From Achromobacter marplatensis (GTDB lineage Bacteria > Pseudomonadota > Gammaproteobacteria > Burkholderiales > Burkholderiaceae_B), in NCBI RefSeq assembly GCF_002209535.1, contig NZ_NJIG01000001.1, forward strand, positions 434,001 to 498,000: 64,000 bases of DNA, in the 5' to 3' direction. The notes under the pieces are model-generated. The model was given only the letters and a program-made list of their open reading frames with translations. It made no database searches and was not told where the DNA came from. Both the position numbers and the translations under genes were made by a program. Within the stretch, counting starts at the first letter, position 1. The number at the start of each line of letters is the position of its first letter. Below are positions 50,437-59,057 of this stretch, piece after piece.

Positions 50437-51537
50437 ATGTTTTCCCTTAGCCGCCTCGTCGCCATCGGGTCGTTGCTGGTCGCCGCCGGCGGCTGTCAGC
50501 ATCTGCCGCCGGCGGCGCCGCCCACCGTCGCAAAAGGCGACTACGCAGCGGTTCTGGGATATCTGGAAGCACGCATTCCTTACGACATGGGCAAGCACAA
50601 GGTGCCTGGCCTGTCGATCGCCATCGTCGACGACCAGCGCGTGGTCTGGAGCACGGGTTTCGGGTATGCGGATCCGGTCCGGCATCGCACCGCGACCAGC
50701 GACACCCTGTACCGGGTAGGCGCCATCAGCAAGATCGTCACGGCGGCAGGCGTCCTGCGCGCCGCGGATGACGGCAGCCTGCCGCTGGATGCGCCGGCCG
50801 GACAGTCCCTGCCCGATTGGCATGTCGAACCGCGCCGCAACGCCCTGCAGTGGATGGGGGCAGATCCCTACACCGCGCGCAACTTGCTGACCCTGCATCC
50901 GTCCACGCTGGAAGACACAATGGGCCGAGCCCGCGCTGACATGGCGTACGCCTTGCTGGGCGACATGGTGGCGCATGTGGCCCGCGAACCGCTTGACGAC
51001 TATGTACGCCGCACGATCTTGCAGCCGTTGAACATGCCGCGCGCGGGCTATCGGGCAGACGCCCGCATGCTTGATTTGCGTGCGGCGGGTTATCGCCGCG
51101 GCGTTCCCTGGAACGAAGGCCCGCAGCCCAACGAGGCGGCCGACGGCCTGTGGATGAGCACCTCCGAAATGGCGCGGTTTTCCAGCATGTTGTTCGCCGG
51201 CGGCGTGTACCGGGGCGCGCGTGTGCTGAAGGATGAATCCGCCACCGCCGTCCTGAACCTGGAAACGGTATCCGGCGCCAGTCTGGACCTGAGTTGCCGC
51301 CTGGCGCTCTCCTGGCTGGCCGCGCCCTGCGGCGAGGACATCGTGGGCGGCGCTCCACTGCATGAGCACAGCGGCGCTACCGAAGCCTTTCACGCCAGAT
51401 ACCTGTTGGCCCCGCAAGACAAGCTTGCCGTGCTGGTCATGAGCAATGCCGATACGGGCGAGCCCCTGGTGGCGTCTGTATCGACGCTGGCCATGCATCT
51501 GATGCGGCAGGCCAAGCAAGGCGCTGGCGTCGACTAG
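50437..51537 (+). CDS. Beta-lactamase/serine-hydrolase-fold lipoprotein lacking the catalytic serine (probable pseudoenzyme)
   Basis: The protein has 366 residues. A lipoprotein signal ends in LVAAGGC, so it is probably anchored in the outer or inner membrane. The fold is class C beta-lactamase/DD-peptidase: VPGLSIAIVDDQRVVW at the start, LYRVGAISKIVTA where the SxxK motif belongs, and HEHSGATEAFHARYLL at the third motif. The nucleophile position is Ala96 (A-I-S-K instead of S-x-x-K), and the YxN motif is also absent (RADMAYALLGDMV). It may bind peptidoglycan or penicillin-like ligands without hydrolysis. The ATG at 50437 is preferred; a TTG at 50425 is too close to the GAAGAGGG ribosome site. 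It follows rstB by 141 bases. Confidence 0.78.
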   Translation: MFSLSRLVAIGSLLVAAGGCQHLPPAAPPTVAKGDYAAVLGYLEARIPYDMGKHKVPGLSIAIVDDQRVVWSTGFGYADPVRHRTATSDTLYRVGAISKIVTAAGVLRAADDGSLPLDAPAGQSLPDWHVEPRRNALQWMGADPYTARNLLTLHPSTLEDTMGRARADMAYALLGDMVAHVAREPLDDYVRRTILQPLNMPRAGYRADARMLDLRAAGYRRGVPWNEGPQPNEAADGLWMSTSEMARFSSMLFAGGVYRGARVLKDESATAVLNLETVSGASLDLSCRLALSWLAAPCGEDIVGGAPLHEHSGATEAFHARYLLAPQDKLAVLVMSNADTGEPLVASVSTLAMHLMRQAKQGAGVD

Positions 51538-51619
51538 CCCAGGCCGACAGGACATATTTCGCGCCCCGCAGGCGCGCTGAGCCTGCACCGTTCATCAACC
51601 TCGTTTCCCGGATGCATTT

Positions 51620-52522
51620 ATGAAGCGATTTCCCCTTTTGTCGTTTGTCCCGCGCCGTGCCGCCGCGGCAGCATTGCTGGTGGCGGCCCCAAGCCTGTCC
51701 GCCGTTGCCGCCGATCTGTCGGTCACGGACGCCAGTTCAGTCTATGGACAGCGGGGCGCGAGCTCTCGGGGTTTGACGGTGGCGACCGGGGACGAGCGCC
51801 CGGAAGGCCAATGGACCTTTTACGGCACGGCCGGCGTGGGCTATGCGCCGCGGTATAGCGGCAGCGACGAGAGTTCCGTCGTGCCGATCGTTGGTTTCGG
51901 TGTGCGCAGTCCCAACGGCTTCTTCCTGGGCACTGATCACGGCCTGGGCTGGGAGACGCAGGCGCTGGACAGTACGTTCCGCTTCTATGTGTCGCCCAGT
52001 GCCTCGCGCAAGGACCACAAGAAAGGCTTCCAGGGATCGGACAAGCTGCGCGGCATGGGCGACATCAAAAGCCGCGCCCAGATCGGCATGGATGCCGAAA
52101 CGGCGCTGGGGCCTGTCGTGCTGTCGGCGACCGTGGCGCACGCGTTCAAGAAGGGCGACGACAGCGACGTGGGTAGCGCCTATACGATGTTCAACCTGGG
52201 CGCCAGCACGACGGTGTATGAAGGTTCGGCGGGCTCGGTGTCCCTGGCGCTGAGCGGCACGTTGGGCGACGGCAACTACATGCGCACCTGGTACGGCGTC
52301 AGTGACCGGCAATCGGCCAAATCGGGCTATCGCCGCTACAACCCCAAGGGCGGCCTGGAGAGCATGGGCTTGGGCGCAACCTGGACGCTGCCGGTTAGCC
52401 AGTCCTGGTCCTGGACGGTCGCGGCCGAGGCACGGCGGCTGTTTGGAGACGCGGCAGACAGCCCGATCGTGAAAGACCGGAACCAGTACACCATCGGAAC
52501 GATGGTGACGTACACGTATTGA
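51620..52522 (+). CDS. MipA/OmpV family outer-membrane protein
   Basis: The protein has 300 residues with a signal peptide (basic start, Ala-rich core, cleavage near SAVAADL), then alternating strands ending in aromatic residues (final TIGTMVTYTY), typical of an outer-membrane beta barrel. MipA/OmpV signs are GVGYAPRYSGSDESSVVPIVGFGVR (seen in two neighbouring strands) and SRKDHKKGFQGSDKLRGMG. MipA in E. coli scaffolds the murein hydrolase MltA with PBP1B; OmpV-like proteins also act as porins. It sits 82 bases after the pseudo-hydrolase lipoprotein and downstream of the two-component system, so all four may form an envelope-stress cluster. Confidence 0.88.
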   Translation: MKRFPLLSFVPRRAAAAALLVAAPSLSAVAADLSVTDASSVYGQRGASSRGLTVATGDERPEGQWTFYGTAGVGYAPRYSGSDESSVVPIVGFGVRSPNGFFLGTDHGLGWETQALDSTFRFYVSPSASRKDHKKGFQGSDKLRGMGDIKSRAQIGMDAETALGPVVLSATVAHAFKKGDDSDVGSAYTMFNLGASTTVYEGSAGSVSLALSGTLGDGNYMRTWYGVSDRQSAKSGYRRYNPKGGLESMGLGATWTLPVSQSWSWTVAAEARRLFGDAADSPIVKDRNQYTIGTMVTYTY

Positions 52523-52533
52523 GGCGGGAAGGG

Positions 52534-52560
52534 ACTCGCCGCCGGCAGGCGGCGAGTTTA
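52534..52560 (+). terminator. Terminator after MipA gene
   Basis: A perfect 10-bp stem (ACTCGCCGCC at 52534-52543 with GGCGGCGAGT at 52548-52557) with a GGCA loop is followed by only a short T-stretch. It lies 11 bases after the stop. Confidence 0.65.
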
Positions 52561-52617
52561 GGAAAGGAACCGGGCTAGCGCTTGGCCGCCGGTTCTTTCG
52601 AGGATGCGCAGAAAGGC

Positions 52618-53706
52618 TTACAGGCCTTGGACGCGGCGGCCCGTGTCGGCTTCGAACCAGTGCAGGGGATGGCGGCCGTCCGGGCCCACGTTGACGCGGT
52701 CCGTCACCTTGGCGGACGACTCGGACAACTGGCGGGTGGTGCAGCGCACGACCAGCGTGGTCTTGCCGCAACGGCAGTGGACCAGTTGTTCCGAGCCCAG
52801 CGTTTCCACCATTTCGACTTCCGCCGGCACGCCTTGCGTGTTCAGCAGCATGTGTTCCGGACGCATGCCCATGATGACCTTGCGGCCACGAACCTGCGCC
52901 GGCACCTGCAGCGGCGAGATCTCCAGCGCCATGCCGTCGGTGGTCTGCACCGTGCCGTCGCCGGCCACTTGCACTTCCATCAGGTTCATCGGGGGCGAGC
53001 CGATAAAGCCGGCGACAAACGTCGATGCGGGCTTTTCGAACACTTCCATCGGGGTGCCGATCTGCTCGGGCACGCCCTGATACATGACGATCATGCGGTG
53101 GGCCAGGGTCATGGCTTCGACCTGATCGTGCGTCACGTACAGGCTGGTGGTGCCCAGGCGGCGATGCAGCTTCATGATTTCCAGACGCATCGCCACGCGC
53201 AGCTTGGCGTCCAGGTTGGACAGCGGCTCGTCGAACAGGAAGACCTTGGGTTCGCGCACGATGGCGCGGCCCATGGCGACGCGCTGGCGCTGGCCGCCGG
53301 ACAGCGCGCGGGGACGGCGGTCCAGCAGGTGGCTCAGTTCCAGGATCTGCGCGGCGACGTCGACCCGCTTCTTGATTTCTTCCTTGGAGAACTTGCGGAT
53401 CTTCAAGCCGTAGGCCATGTTCTCGAACACGGTCATGTGCGGGTAGAGCGCGTAGTTCTGGAACACCATCGCGATATCGCGTTCGGCGGGTTCCAGCGTG
53501 TTGACGACCTTGTCGTCGATCACGATGTCGCCGCTGGTGACGGATTCCAGGCCGGCGACCATGCGCATCAGCGTGGATTTGCCGCAGCCCGACGGGCCGA
53601 CGATGACGATGAATTCACCGTCTTTGACATCCATGTCGATGCCATGGATGACCGGCACGTTGCCGGCGTAGGTTTTCTTGACGTTACGGAAGCTGAGAGT
53701 AGCCAT
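52618..53706 (-). CDS. ugpC: sn-Glycerol-3-phosphate ABC importer ATPase
   Basis: The protein has 362 residues: an ATPase of the MalK/UgpC type with Walker [10 protein letters not shown], signature [14 protein letters not shown], Walker [17 protein letters not shown], and a C-terminal regulatory OB-like domain (about 240-362, beginning near the [11 protein letters not shown] segment). It drives uptake of glycerol-3-phosphate and glycerophosphodiesters. It is the last gene of the ugpBAEC order. No ugpQ phosphodiesterase follows in this window. Confidence 0.93.
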   Translation of the reverse strand: MATLSFRNVKKTYAGNVPVIHGIDMDVKDGEFIVIVGPSGCGKSTLMRMVAGLESVTSGDIVIDDKVVNTLEPAERDIAMVFQNYALYPHMTVFENMAYGLKIRKFSKEEIKKRVDVAAQILELSHLLDRRPRALSGGQRQRVAMGRAIVREPKVFLFDEPLSNLDAKLRVAMRLEIMKLHRRLGTTSLYVTHDQVEAMTLAHRMIVMYQGVPEQIGTPMEVFEKPASTFVAGFIGSPPMNLMEVQVAGDGTVQTTDGMALEISPLQVPAQVRGRKVIMGMRPEHMLLNTQGVPAEVEMVETLGSEQLVHCRCGKTTLVVRCTTRQLSESSAKVTDRVNVGPDGRHPLHWFEADTGRRVQGL

Positions 53707-53755
53707 GTTTATTCGTGTTCGGAGTCGTGTTCGGGTGGGTGCGGATGGGCAAGCG

Positions 53756-54607
53756 TCACTTTTCAGTGTCGACCAGACCCTTGACGAACCATTTCTGCAT
53801 CAGGATGACGACGAGCGCCGGCGGAATCATGGCCAGCATGGCGGTGGCCATGGTGATGTTCCATTCGGTGACGCTGTCGCCGCCGCTGATCATCCGCTTG
53901 ATGCCGATGACGACGGGGTACATGTCTTCCTGGGTGGTAACGAGCAGCGGCCACAGGTATTGGTTCCAGCCATAGATGAACTGGATCACGAACAGGGCGG
54001 CGATGCTGGTCTTGGACAGGGGCAGCAGCACGTCGAAGAAGAAGCGCACCGGGCCTGCGCCGTCGATGCGCGCGGCTTCGATCAGCTCGTCCGGCACCGT
54101 CAGGAAGAACTGGCGGAACAGGAAGGTGGCCGTGGCCGACGCAATCAGCGGAAGCGTCAGGCCGGCATAGCTGTTGAGCAGGCCCAGGTCCGCCACCACC
54201 TTGTAGGTGGGCGCGATCCGGACTTCGACGGGCAGCATCAGGGTGACGAAGATCATCCAGAAAAAGAACATGCGGCCAGGAAAGCGGAAGTACACGACCG
54301 CGAAAGCCGACAGCAGCGAGATCGCGATCTTGCCGATGGAAATCGACAGGGCCATGATCAGGCTGACATACATCATGCGGCCCACGGGCGCGCCCGACGA
54401 ACCGCCGGACGAGCCGCCGAACAGCGCCTGCATGTAGTTATCGACAAAGTGCGGACCGGGAATCAGCGACATCGGCGCTTGCGCCACTTCCTGAGCGGTC
54501 TGGGTAGACGCGACGAAAGTGATGTAAAGCGGAAATGCCACCATCGCCACCCCGCAGAGCAGAATGACGTGGGCCAGAATATCCAGCCAGGGACGGCGTT
54601 CAACCAT
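53756..54607 (-). CDS. ugpE: sn-Glycerol-3-phosphate ABC importer permease UgpE
   Basis: The protein has 283 residues with six membrane segments and the EAA loop [21 protein letters not shown]. It is of the MalG type and pairs with UgpA. The stretch after the first membrane segment, with a Gly/Ser run ([15 protein letters not shown]), is a periplasmic loop of low complexity. It lies 49 bases before ugpC and 21 bases after ugpA. Confidence 0.92.
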   Translation of the reverse strand: MVERRPWLDILAHVILLCGVAMVAFPLYITFVASTQTAQEVAQAPMSLIPGPHFVDNYMQALFGGSSGGSSGAPVGRMMYVSLIMALSISIGKIAISLLSAFAVVYFRFPGRMFFFWMIFVTLMLPVEVRIAPTYKVVADLGLLNSYAGLTLPLIASATATFLFRQFFLTVPDELIEAARIDGAGPVRFFFDVLLPLSKTSIAALFVIQFIYGWNQYLWPLLVTTQEDMYPVVIGIKRMISGGDSVTEWNITMATAMLAMIPPALVVILMQKWFVKGLVDTEK

Positions 54608-54628
54608 TGTTATTAGCCTCGAACAAAA

Positions 54629-55510
54629 TCAATACTGCACTTTGCGGTCGACGTACCGGAACTGTACGACCGTCAAGGCAACCACAATGAACATCAGCAC
54701 AACCGACTGGGCCGCGGACGAACCCAGGTCCAGGCCGCGGAAGCCGTCGCTGTACACCTTGTAGACCAGGATCGAGGTCGACGTGCCGGGACCGCCTTGC
54801 GTGGTGGTATCCACGACCGCGAAGGTGTCGAAGAAGGCATAGATGATGTTGACCACGAGCAGGAAGAACGTGGTGGGCGACAGCAGCGGGAACACGATGC
54901 TCCAGAAGCGGCGGGCCGGGCTTGCGCCGTCGATCGCGGCGGCTTCGATGAGCGAACGCGGGATCGATTGCAGGCCTGCCAGGAAGAACAGGAAGTTGTA
55001 CGAGATCTGCTTCCACACGGCAGCCACCAGCACCAGCATCATTGCCTGGTTGCCGTCCAGCCGGGGGTTCCAGTCCACGCCGGACTTGCGCAACGCAACC
55101 GCCAGGATGCCGACGGAAGGGGAGAACATGAACAGCCACAGCACGCCGACGACGGCGGGCGCCACGGCGTAGGGCCAGATCAGCAGCGTCTTGTAGAGTC
55201 CTGCGCCGCGAATCACGCGGTCGGCCATGACGGCCAGCAGCAAGGACACGCCAAGACCCACCACCGCCACCAGCACCGAGAACACGGCGGTGACGCGGAA
55301 GGAATCGAGGTAGGCCTGTTGCGAGAACAGTTCCATGAAGTTGTCGAGCCCGACGAACTCGGACGACAGACCGAAGGCATCTTCAAGCCGCATGGACTGC
55401 CACATGGCTTGTCCGGCAGGCAGGAAAAAGAAGACCACGGTAATGATCAGCTGCGGCAGAAGCAGCAGATAGGGCAAGGTCTTGTGCCCGAATACAACGC
55501 GTTTTTCCAT
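54629..55510 (-). CDS. ugpA: sn-Glycerol-3-phosphate ABC importer permease UgpA
   Basis: The protein has 293 residues with six membrane segments, MalF-like, with EAA loop [21 protein letters not shown] and the family features [21 protein letters not shown] split over the first helix. It forms the pore with UgpE. It is separated from ugpB by about 200 bases that hold two strong hairpins, which probably set a lower level of permease than binding protein. Confidence 0.92.
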   Translation of the reverse strand: MEKRVVFGHKTLPYLLLLPQLIITVVFFFLPAGQAMWQSMRLEDAFGLSSEFVGLDNFMELFSQQAYLDSFRVTAVFSVLVAVVGLGVSLLLAVMADRVIRGAGLYKTLLIWPYAVAPAVVGVLWLFMFSPSVGILAVALRKSGVDWNPRLDGNQAMMLVLVAAVWKQISYNFLFFLAGLQSIPRSLIEAAAIDGASPARRFWSIVFPLLSPTTFFLLVVNIIYAFFDTFAVVDTTTQGGPGTSTSILVYKVYSDGFRGLDLGSSAAQSVVLMFIVVALTVVQFRYVDRKVQY

Positions 55511-55532
55511 AGGGGGAACCCAAGGTACAGAA

Positions 55533-55559
55533 AAGCGGCGGTTGGATTAACCGCCGCTT
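55533..55559 (-). other. Perfect hairpin upstream of ugpA (inside ugp operon)
   Basis: An 11-bp perfect stem (AAGCGGCGGTT at 55533-55543 with AACCGCCGCTT at 55549-55559) and a 5-base loop; on the minus strand a short T-run follows. It lies 22 bases before the ugpA start and may attenuate read-through from ugpB. Confidence 0.65.
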
Positions 55560-55585
55560 GAAACCGCTTTCATAAAAATACGATA

Positions 55586-55620
55586 GGCTTAAAGCCCTAA
55601 AAAAACCAGGGCTTTAAGCC
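55586..55620 (-). other. Second, 13-bp hairpin in the ugpB-ugpA gap
   Basis: A perfect 13-bp stem (GGCTTAAAGCCCT at 55586-55598 with its complement at 55608-55620) has a 9-base T-rich loop on the minus strand. With the 11-bp hairpin 26 bases further on it makes a tandem structure between the two genes. Confidence 0.65.
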
Positions 55621-55710
55621 TTGCGCTTGCATCCGGTCTGGCCGCTAAGTGCTTGTCATTGCATGGAAAATGCTAGTTGACAAACACCCGCCGGCGTCCC
55701 GGAAAGGGCG

Positions 55711-57024
55711 TTACTTTACACTCTTCTCGAACTTCTCCAGCAACTCGTTGCCGCGCTTGACGATGTTCTCGGCGCCGTCCTTGGCCGCAACCTTACCGGA
55801 CACGATGCGTTCGATTTCAGCGTCTTCGATTTCACGGATCTGCGGCAGGAAGCCCAGGCGCAGGCCACGCGACTGCGCGGTCGTTTCCACGTTCAGCTGC
55901 TTCACGCCGACTTCGGTGCCCGGATTCTTGTCATAGAAACCGTCTTTCTTCGTCAGTTCGTAGGCAGCCTTGGTGACCGGCACATAGCCCGTCTGCTGGT
56001 GCCAGCGAGCAGCGATTTCCGGGCTGGCCAGGAACTTGAAGAACGCGGTCACGCCCTTGTAGGTTTCCGGCTTCTTGTTGGCGAAGACCCACAGCGAAGC
56101 GCCGCCGATGATGGTGTTCTGCGGGGCGCCTTGCACGTCGGCGTAGTAGGGCACGGTCGAGGTGCCAAATTCGAACTTGGCGTTTTTGGCGATGTTGGCG
56201 CGCAGGCCGGACGAACCGGTGATCATGGCGCACTTGCCGCTGATGAACAGCGAGTTCGGCTCGTCGCCGCGGCCGCCGTACATGAAGATGCCTTCCTTGC
56301 CCAGCTTGGCCAGGTTTTCCAGATGGCGCACGTGCAGCGGAGTGTTGATGGCGATGCGAGCGTCCAGGCCGCCGAAACCGTTGTCCTTGGTGGCGTACGG
56401 CACGTTATGCCAGGCCGAGAACGTTTCCAGCTGGACCCACGACGGCCAGGAGGTCGTGTAGCCGCATTCCTGGCCGGCTGCCTTCAGCTTCTGGCCAGCG
56501 GCTGCCAGCTCTTCCCAGGTCTTGGGGGGATTGTCGGCGTCCAGGCCAGCCTTCTTGAAGGCGTCCTTGTTGTAGTAGAACACCACGGTCGAGCTGTTGA
56601 AGGGCATCGACACCAGCTTGCCGTCGGCCGACGAGTAGTAGCCCGCGACCGCGCCGATGAATTCCTTCGGGTCGATCGGGTTGCCGACTTCTTCGGACAT
56701 CTGCTGCACCGGCTTGATGGCGCCCTTGGCGTACATCATGGTGGCGGTGCCGACTTCGAACACCTGGAGGATGTCCGGGGCGTTGCCGGCGCGGAACGCG
56801 GCGATGCCGGCGTTCATGGACTCACCGTAGTTGCCCTTGTAGATTGCCTTGACCTGGTAGTCAGGGTTCTTCTTGTTGAATTCGTCCACCAGACCGTTCA
56901 CGCGGTCGCCCAGGGCGCCTTCCATCGAGTGCCAGAACTGGATCTCGGTGGCGGCATGCGCGGAGGCGCCTGCGAAAGCCGTCATGATGGCGGCGAAGGT
57001 TAAAGCAATACGATGGGATCGCAT
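55711..57024 (-). CDS. ugpB: sn-Glycerol-3-phosphate periplasmic binding protein
   Basis: The protein has 437 residues with a signal peptide (MRSHRIALTFAAIMTAFAG, cleavage near ASAHAATE), then IQFWHSMEGALGDRVN, the well-known UgpB opening. MPFNSSTVVFYYNKDAF and GSSGLRANIAKNA mark the ligand cleft. It binds glycerol-3-phosphate and glycerophosphocholine-type esters. The start at 57024 has a GGAGG site and the signal peptide; in-frame sequence upstream to 57123 covers the Pho-box region and is not coding. It is the first gene of ugpBAEC. Confidence 0.94.
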   Translation of the reverse strand: MRSHRIALTFAAIMTAFAGASAHAATEIQFWHSMEGALGDRVNGLVDEFNKKNPDYQVKAIYKGNYGESMNAGIAAFRAGNAPDILQVFEVGTATMMYAKGAIKPVQQMSEEVGNPIDPKEFIGAVAGYYSSADGKLVSMPFNSSTVVFYYNKDAFKKAGLDADNPPKTWEELAAAGQKLKAAGQECGYTTSWPSWVQLETFSAWHNVPYATKDNGFGGLDARIAINTPLHVRHLENLAKLGKEGIFMYGGRGDEPNSLFISGKCAMITGSSGLRANIAKNAKFEFGTSTVPYYADVQGAPQNTIIGGASLWVFANKKPETYKGVTAFFKFLASPEIAARWHQQTGYVPVTKAAYELTKKDGFYDKNPGTEVGVKQLNVETTAQSRGLRLGFLPQIREIEDAEIERIVSGKVAAKDGAENIVKRGNELLEKFEKSVK

Positions 57025-57089
57025 GGTGAGGTTTCCTCCAGTTGGGCGTGTTGCGACCGGGTTGTCCGGGCACAGAAAACACGACACCT

Positions 57090-57129
57090 TATGAATTGTT
57101 TGTGACAAAACCGTGACTTTCACATCACT
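57090..57129 (-). promoter_or_regulatory. Pho-box-like array upstream of ugpB
   Basis: On the minus strand four 7-base units repeat at an exact 11-base period: AGTGATG, AGTCACG, TGTCACA, ATTCATA, each separated by 4 bases. The PhoB consensus is CTGTCAT-type 7-mers with 4-base spacers, and the middle two units fit best. The array is 66-105 bases before the ugpB start. ugp is a classic PhoB target, so this is a likely phosphate-starvation control site. Confidence 0.62.
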
Positions 57130-57218
57130 CTAAACGCCTGTCAAATTGCGCGTTTTAGGCGCGAACGAACATTTTCTTTTTTTTCCCCAACGAAGCTGAC
57201 CGTTTACAATGCTTGGCT

Positions 57219-58052
57219 ATGAAAAACGAACTTTCGATTGCGTTCATTGGCGGCGGCAATATGGCGGCCGCTTTGGCCTCCGGACTGGCTGGCAAAGTAT
57301 GCCCCGCCGGGAACATCCATGTCATTGACATAAACCAGGATGGGCATGCCGCCTGGCAGGCCCGCGGCATGACCACCGCGACGGCCCCCGACGAGGCCCT
57401 GGCGCGGTGCCGCGTATGGGTGTTCGCAGTCAAGCCACAGAACATGAAAGATGTTGTGGCTTCCACACGTCAGTGGTTGCAGGACGACACCTTGGTGGTA
57501 AGCGTTGCGGCCGGAATCCGGGCCGACACCCTGGCCGGCTGGCTGGGTTCGCCTGACGCGCCGTTCAAGCGCCTGGTGCGCTGCATGCCGAACACGCCCG
57601 CGCTGGTGGGCGCGGGCATCACGGGTCTTGCCGCGCTGGACGGCGTGAGCGAAGCCGACCGCGAATTGGCCGCCACCTTGCTGGCAAGCGTCGGGCAAGT
57701 GGTCTGGGTGGCCGACGATGCCGCGCTGGATGGCGTGACGGCGTTGTCGGGCAGTGGTCCGGCGTATGTGTTCCTGTTCCTCGAAGCGCTGGTGGCGGGC
57801 GGCCTGAAGGTCGGGCTGACCGAAGCCCAGGCCAAGCAGTTGGCGCTGGGCACGCTGGCGGGCGCGACCAAGCTGGCCTCCGAGTCTACCGAGCCCCTGG
57901 CGGTGCTGCGCGAACGCGTCACCTCCAAGGGCGGCACCACGGCTGCTGCCTTGGCGGCGTTCGGCGATGCCGGCTTCACGGGCATCGTGGAAGACGCGAT
58001 GGCCGCCGCGGCCCGTCGCTCGCGCGAGCTGGCCGAGGAGTTCGGGAAATGA
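57219..58052 (+). CDS. proC: Pyrroline-5-carboxylate reductase
   Basis: The 277-residue enzyme makes L-proline from pyrroline-5-carboxylate with NAD(P)H. It has the Rossmann loop FIGGGNMAAALASGL, KPQNMKDV, RCMPNTPALVGAG, and the C-terminal dimer domain with ALSGSGPAYVFLFLEAL and VTSKGGTTAAAL. The start at 57219 gives the usual N-terminus. It is divergent from ugpB, and its stop overlaps yhhQ by four bases. Confidence 0.96.
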   Translation: MKNELSIAFIGGGNMAAALASGLAGKVCPAGNIHVIDINQDGHAAWQARGMTTATAPDEALARCRVWVFAVKPQNMKDVVASTRQWLQDDTLVVSVAAGIRADTLAGWLGSPDAPFKRLVRCMPNTPALVGAGITGLAALDGVSEADRELAATLLASVGQVVWVADDAALDGVTALSGSGPAYVFLFLEALVAGGLKVGLTEAQAKQLALGTLAGATKLASESTEPLAVLRERVTSKGGTTAAALAAFGDAGFTGIVEDAMAAAARRSRELAEEFGK

Positions 58053-58603
58053 GCGTGGCAAGCCGGGGCTTTCCGCCCATGAGCCGCTTGCAGTTCGGTG
58101 TTGCCGTGCTGTGCATGCTGCTGGTGGTGGTGGGCTCGAACATCCTGGTCCAGGTGCCGCTGAACGACTGGCTGACGTGGGGCGGGCTGTCGTATCCGGT
58201 GGCCTTCCTCGTCACTGACGTACTGAACCGCCGCTTTGGCCCGCGCGCCGCGCGCCGCGTGGTCTGGTTCGGCTTTGCCGCTGCGCTGGTGGTGTCGTTC
58301 TGGGTAGCGTCGCCGCGCATCGCGCTGGCTTCGGGCCTGGCCTACATCTGCGCCCAACTGGTCGACATCCAGGTCTTTGACCGCTTGCGTGACCAGCGCT
58401 GGTGGCGCGCGCCGTTGGTATCGGGCGTGCTGGGCGCGATCCTGGACACGGCAGTGTTCTTCAGCGTGGCGTTCGCCGCCACCGGCGCGCCCTGGACGAC
58501 GTGGATGATGGGCGACCTGGCGATCAAGCTGGTGGTCAATATCAGCATGCTGGCGCCGTTCCGTGCGCTGATGTGGAACCTGGCCAAACCCGCCAACGCC
58601 TGA
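58049..58603 (+). CDS. yhhQ: Queuosine precursor transporter YhhQ (VUT family)
   Basis: The protein has 184 residues with about five to six membrane segments and the family stretches YPVAFLVTDVLNRRFGPRAAR, LASGLAYICAQLVDIQVFDRLR (in two helices), SGVLGAILDTAVFFS and GDLAIKLVVNI. YhhQ imports preQ0/preQ1 for tRNA queuosine. It is coupled to proC by an ATGA overlap. Confidence 0.9.
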   Translation: MSVASRGFPPMSRLQFGVAVLCMLLVVVGSNILVQVPLNDWLTWGGLSYPVAFLVTDVLNRRFGPRAARRVVWFGFAAALVVSFWVASPRIALASGLAYICAQLVDIQVFDRLRDQRWWRAPLVSGVLGAILDTAVFFSVAFAATGAPWTTWMMGDLAIKLVVNISMLAPFRALMWNLAKPANA

Positions 58604-58639
58604 TCGCGATCATCGGGGCAGGCAAGGCGTCCAAAGAAA

Positions 58640-58687
58640 AGCGTGCATCGCGGCGGCTCAAGGCCCGCCGGATGTGCGCTTTTTTAT
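58640..58687 (+). terminator. Terminator after yhhQ
   Basis: A long imperfect stem begins AAGCGTGCAT and ends ATGTGCGCTT, with an inner GGCGG/CCGCC part, and is followed by a run of Ts (58680-58686). Confidence 0.8.
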
Positions 58688-59057
58688 TAACGCGATAATC
58701 ATTATTCGTAAGTCCCGCGTAAGTACTGTATTTAAATGCATTTTCGAACGGCGTATTAATGATTTTTCATAAATTGCGCCAAGCACAAAATCTTGTCGTT
58801 TGCCAATCTATTAATAAGGCAAATTTGCGATTTATCCAGTGAATTCATGGGCTTGTCACGCTGATCCGTCACGATTAAAGGTTGGCCTGGAAATATTGGG
58901 GATTACACGCAGTGACAGTATGGCGGCTTGCTTCCAGAATACCGGCCACACCGTGTTTTTGCCCAAGAAGCCGGCGACGCGCGATACGGATTGCGGGGTA
59001 CCCACCCGATAACCCGTTTCGATCAGAGCCGCTCAAAACCTCGCTGGAGAACTCCGC
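58688..59057 (+). other. 370-base upstream region of the liv operon
   Basis: No gene is supported. The left half (58690-58860) is markedly AT-rich and begins with a Fur-box-like match; the right half is the leader of the binding-protein gene with AAGGTTGG-type sequence. It probably holds the liv promoter. No convincing -35/-10 pair was picked. Confidence 0.5.
58694..58706. promoter_or_regulatory. Fur-box-like match far upstream of liv operon
   Basis: GATAATCATTATT matches 12 of 13 positions of GATAATCATTATC, a better match than the one before the iron importer. It lies just past the yhhQ terminator and about 350 bases before the liv binding-protein gene, with no iron gene adjacent. It may control an unrecognised small RNA or be chance in AT-rich DNA. 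Confidence 0.4.

Noticed and set aside
53678..54616. 312-codon plus-strand open frame over ugpE
   Set aside because: It is fully antisense to a permease gene with clear membrane segments and an EAA loop.
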